Source: CAZKRU01 sp964555235 (GTDB taxonomy: Bacteria > Verrucomicrobiota > Verrucomicrobiia > Methylacidiphilales > CAMAQI01). From it: a DNA stretch of 23,400 nt. The notes below the pieces were generated by a model, which worked only from the letters and a program-made list of their open reading frames with translations, made no database searches and was not told where the DNA came from. The stretch spans positions 1 through 23,400 of the forward strand of contig CAZKRU010000070.1 of the NCBI GenBank assembly GCA_964555235.1. The letters are read 5' to 3'. The translations under genes were made by a program, and so were the position numbers. Shown piece by piece: positions 21,785 to 23,400 of the stretch. Numbering within the stretch: the stretch's first letter is position 1; each line of letters opens with the position of its first letter.

Positions 21785-21835
21785 AAGAGGATTTCCTCGG
21801 CGATCTCCGTGCCTCTGCGCGAGAAATATCCTCTT
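21785..21835 (-). terminator. Terminator of the beta-CASP gene, CGCGCAGAG hairpin copy 3
   Basis: On the minus strand AAGAGGAT (21835-21828) pairs with ATCCTCTT (21792-21785). The stem continues TTTCTCG / CGAGGAA around CGCGCAGAG and GATCGCCG, and is followed by CTTTTTC. The stem begins at the TAA stop of the beta-CASP gene, so it reads as an intrinsic terminator. TTTCTCGCGCAGA at 21657-21669 recurs perfectly inverted at 21814-21826, so the 230-bp gap may hold a larger palindromic element. Nothing else was recognised in the gap. Confidence 0.6.
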
Positions 21836-23228
21836 AAAACTCAATCGGAACGCCGAGTTCGGGGATGACGACTTCCGATTCGGGGTATTCGACTTGGAGG
21901 CTGTTTTGGAGGGCTTCGGAGTAGGCGAGTTCGCCGTGGACGAGCATGATTTTCTTTTTCGGGCCGGTCATGCGGTGAGTGTACTGGATGAGCTCGTTGT
22001 GATCGGCGTGACCACTCATGGCTTCGAGTCGTTCGATTTTTGCGCGAACGACGTGTGGTTCACCGAAAATATTCACTTTCTTTTCCCCTGCCAGAATCCG
22101 GGCACCGAGAGTATTCTGTGCGCAGAATCCAACGAAGAGAATCGTGTTTCGGTCGTCGTCAATGCTGTTGGCCAGATGGTGGAGGATGCGTCCGGCTTCA
22201 CACATTCCGGAGGCGGAGATGATAATCATCGACTCATGGATTTTATTGAGCGCCATCGAATGGGTGACTTCTCGGATGTAGGTGATCTCTTCCCAACCGA
22301 AGGGATTACGCCGGGCATTCAGAAAATCGTGAATTTGTTGATTGTAGCATTCGGGGTGAAGTCGAAAGACTTCGGTTGCATTGACGGTGAGGGGGCTGTC
22401 GACGTAGATCGGGATTTTTGGGAAGCATTCCACTTCGCGAAGTTGATGGAGCATGTAGACGACCTGTTGCGCGCGTCCGACGGCGAAAGAGGGGATGAGA
22501 AGTTTCCCTTTTCGATCCATCGTTTGGTTCACAATCCGGCAGAGATCCTTTTTAACGCTCTTCATGTCCTCGTGCATGCGTCCGCCGTAAGTGCTTTCCA
22601 TGAGAAGAACGTCGACGTCTTGTGCTGCCGTCGGATCCCGAAGAATGTCGTTGTTGCCGCGTCCGACATCACCCGAAAACAGGAGACGCACCTTCCGGCC
22701 GTTTTCCTTGAGATCGAGTTGGACCTGGGCGGAACCGAGAATATGTCCGGCATCGAGAAATGTTGCAGTGACTCCATCCGCAACGGGAAAAGGGCGATTG
22801 TAGTCCAAGGCAACAAACTGACTGAGGGTCGCCTCGACTTCGGGCATTTCATAGAGCGGTTTGAAAAGCGGGAGGCCCTTTTTCTCTCGCTTCTTATTCA
22901 CATAGGCCAAATCACTCGCCTGTACTTTGGCGGAATCCTGTAACATGATATTGCAGAGATCGCGTGCAGCAAAGGTCGAATAGATATTTCCGGGAAACCC
23001 CTTGAGTACCAAGGTAGGGAGATTTCCGGAGTGATCGATGTGCGAGTGGGAGAGGATGACTGCATTCAGCGTCGCCGGGTCGAAGGGAAGATTGCGGTTT
23101 CGGTCAAAGGACTCCTCCCGTTTTCCCTCAAAGAGTCCACAATCGAGCAGAATTTTTTGGTCGTTTACCTCAAGCAGATGCTTGGATCCAGTCGTCATTC
23201 GGGCTGCGCCGAAGCTGGTGATTCTCAT
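21834..23228 (-). CDS. Beta-CASP metallo-beta-lactamase RNA nuclease
   Basis: This 464-residue protein has a metallo-beta-lactamase core: metal ligands HSHIDH (61-66), His162 in DAGHILGSA, and Asp187 in LFSGDVGR. A beta-CASP insertion follows (motif A with ESTYGG, Glu211; then IPSFAVGRAQQVVYML and SASGMCEAGRILHHL), and a C-terminal RMBL part has MSGHADHNEL and IMLVHGE. This is the CPSF73/RNase J superfamily, whose members are Zn-dependent endo- or exoribonucleases; bacterial representatives of this subtype are poorly characterised. A strong GGGGAGG ribosome binding site and a near-consensus promoter precede it, and a hairpin terminator follows, so it is probably monocistronic. The expected metal-binding residues that I could locate are present. 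Confidence 0.9.
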   Translation of the reverse strand: MRITSFGAARMTTGSKHLLEVNDQKILLDCGLFEGKREESFDRNRNLPFDPATLNAVILSHSHIDHSGNLPTLVLKGFPGNIYSTFAARDLCNIMLQDSAKVQASDLAYVNKKREKKGLPLFKPLYEMPEVEATLSQFVALDYNRPFPVADGVTATFLDAGHILGSAQVQLDLKENGRKVRLLFSGDVGRGNNDILRDPTAAQDVDVLLMESTYGGRMHEDMKSVKKDLCRIVNQTMDRKGKLLIPSFAVGRAQQVVYMLHQLREVECFPKIPIYVDSPLTVNATEVFRLHPECYNQQIHDFLNARRNPFGWEEITYIREVTHSMALNKIHESMIIISASGMCEAGRILHHLANSIDDDRNTILFVGFCAQNTLGARILAGEKKVNIFGEPHVVRAKIERLEAMSGHADHNELIQYTHRMTGPKKKIMLVHGELAYSEALQNSLQVEYPESEVVIPELGVPIEF

Positions 23229-23299
23229 ACCCCTCCCCCTTGAAAGATCCGATGCAGCCGATGTCAGAGGACACTTCCTGCGTCGTCTCTTGTTAAGGA

Positions 23300-23327
23300 A
23301 CTATACAACGGGAATTCGGTTTGTCGA
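23300..23327 (-). promoter_or_regulatory. Predicted sigma-70 promoter of the beta-CASP gene
   Basis: Minus strand: TCGACA (23327-23322), 16-bp spacer, TATAGT (23305-23300), each matching five of six consensus bases. The leader to the ATG at 23228 would be about 65 nt and includes the strong ribosome binding site. Confidence 0.6.
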
Positions 23328-23344
23328 GGGGTGGGGAGGAAAAT

Positions 23345-23400
23345 TAATTAAACCCAAATTTTGCAATAGCCCCTCTATTTCAAAATTTGCCTCATAAAAA
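23345..23400. repeat. Second, inverted copy of the 1267-1320 hairpin element
   Basis: CAAATTTTGCAATAG (23355-23369), loop CCCCT and CTATTTCAAAATTTG (23375-23389) form a 15-bp stem with one mismatch. Its reverse complement matches 1267-1320 along the entire length apart from one substitution and two small indels, including the TTTTTATGAGG flank. The outer end again carries TTAAACCC (23348-23355). The element runs to the window edge at CTCATAAAAA and probably continues. Confidence 0.7.

Noticed and set aside
21894..22943. Plus-strand open frame of 349 codons opposite the beta-CASP gene
   Set aside because: It lies wholly antisense to a gene with complete metal-binding motifs, resembles no family, and is explained by the codon bias of the opposite strand.

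Overview
The window is about 23.4 kb of moderately GC-rich (roughly 50-55% by eye) bacterial chromosome, mostly housekeeping genes with short intergenic gaps. Gene content (psd/pssA, an MsbA-like ABC pair next to a DUF374 acyltransferase, YhaM-like HD nuclease, Spx/ArsC-like protein, LacI regulator) and the style of the dispersed intergenic palindromes suggest a Gram-negative bacterium, plausibly of the Verrucomicrobiota/PVC group. That assignment is inference; no rRNA or tRNA gene was recognised to confirm it.

Layout. 1-137: 5' end of an aldo/keto reductase on the minus strand. 211-904: a Phd-type antitoxin/VapC toxin pair behind a perfect 9+4+9 palindrome. 905-1316: a gene-free stretch holding a CGCGCAGAG hairpin and a run of at least five hairpins bounded by inverted TTAA(A)CCC ends. 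1317-3622 (minus): psd-pssA-glycosyltransferase operon. 3710-7229 (plus): lysS, an MFS transporter and a DUF374 lysophospholipid acyltransferase. 7247-7309: a dispersed palindromic repeat. 7397-13521 (plus): YhaM-like nuclease, two overlapping ABC exporter subunits forming a probable heterodimer, and a shortened uvrC. 13570-15083: divergent LacI regulator and Spx/ArsC-like gene sharing a 146-bp promoter region with three copies of one operator-like motif. 15205-16209 (minus): family 2 glycosyltransferase. 16429-20354 (plus): ffh-rpsP-khpA-trmD-rplS-rnhB-yraN, the classical SRP/ribosome/tRNA-modification operon without rimM. 20485-21603 (minus): Rsm22-like methyltransferase with a four-cysteine set. 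21834-23228 (minus): beta-CASP metallo-beta-lactamase RNA nuclease with a good promoter and its own terminator. 23345-23400: an inverted copy of the hairpin element seen near 1270-1320, cut by the window end.

How it fits together. Two blocks serve the envelope: phosphatidylethanolamine synthesis (psd, pssA, possibly a glycolipid or polysaccharide glycosyltransferase) and lipid handling (MFS, DUF374, ABC pair). The ffh operon couples SRP targeting with ribosome and tRNA maturation. The YhaM-like and beta-CASP proteins are both likely RNA-processing nucleases.

No large undescribed multi-gene system is evident. The most unusual material is non-coding: several families of long-armed palindromes or MITE-like elements concentrated at convergent gene ends, some apparently serving as terminators. 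The protein-level oddities are a UvrC lacking about 115-120 residues, an Ffh with changed G3 and G4 GTPase motifs, and a possibly leaderless, palindrome-controlled toxin-antitoxin promoter.
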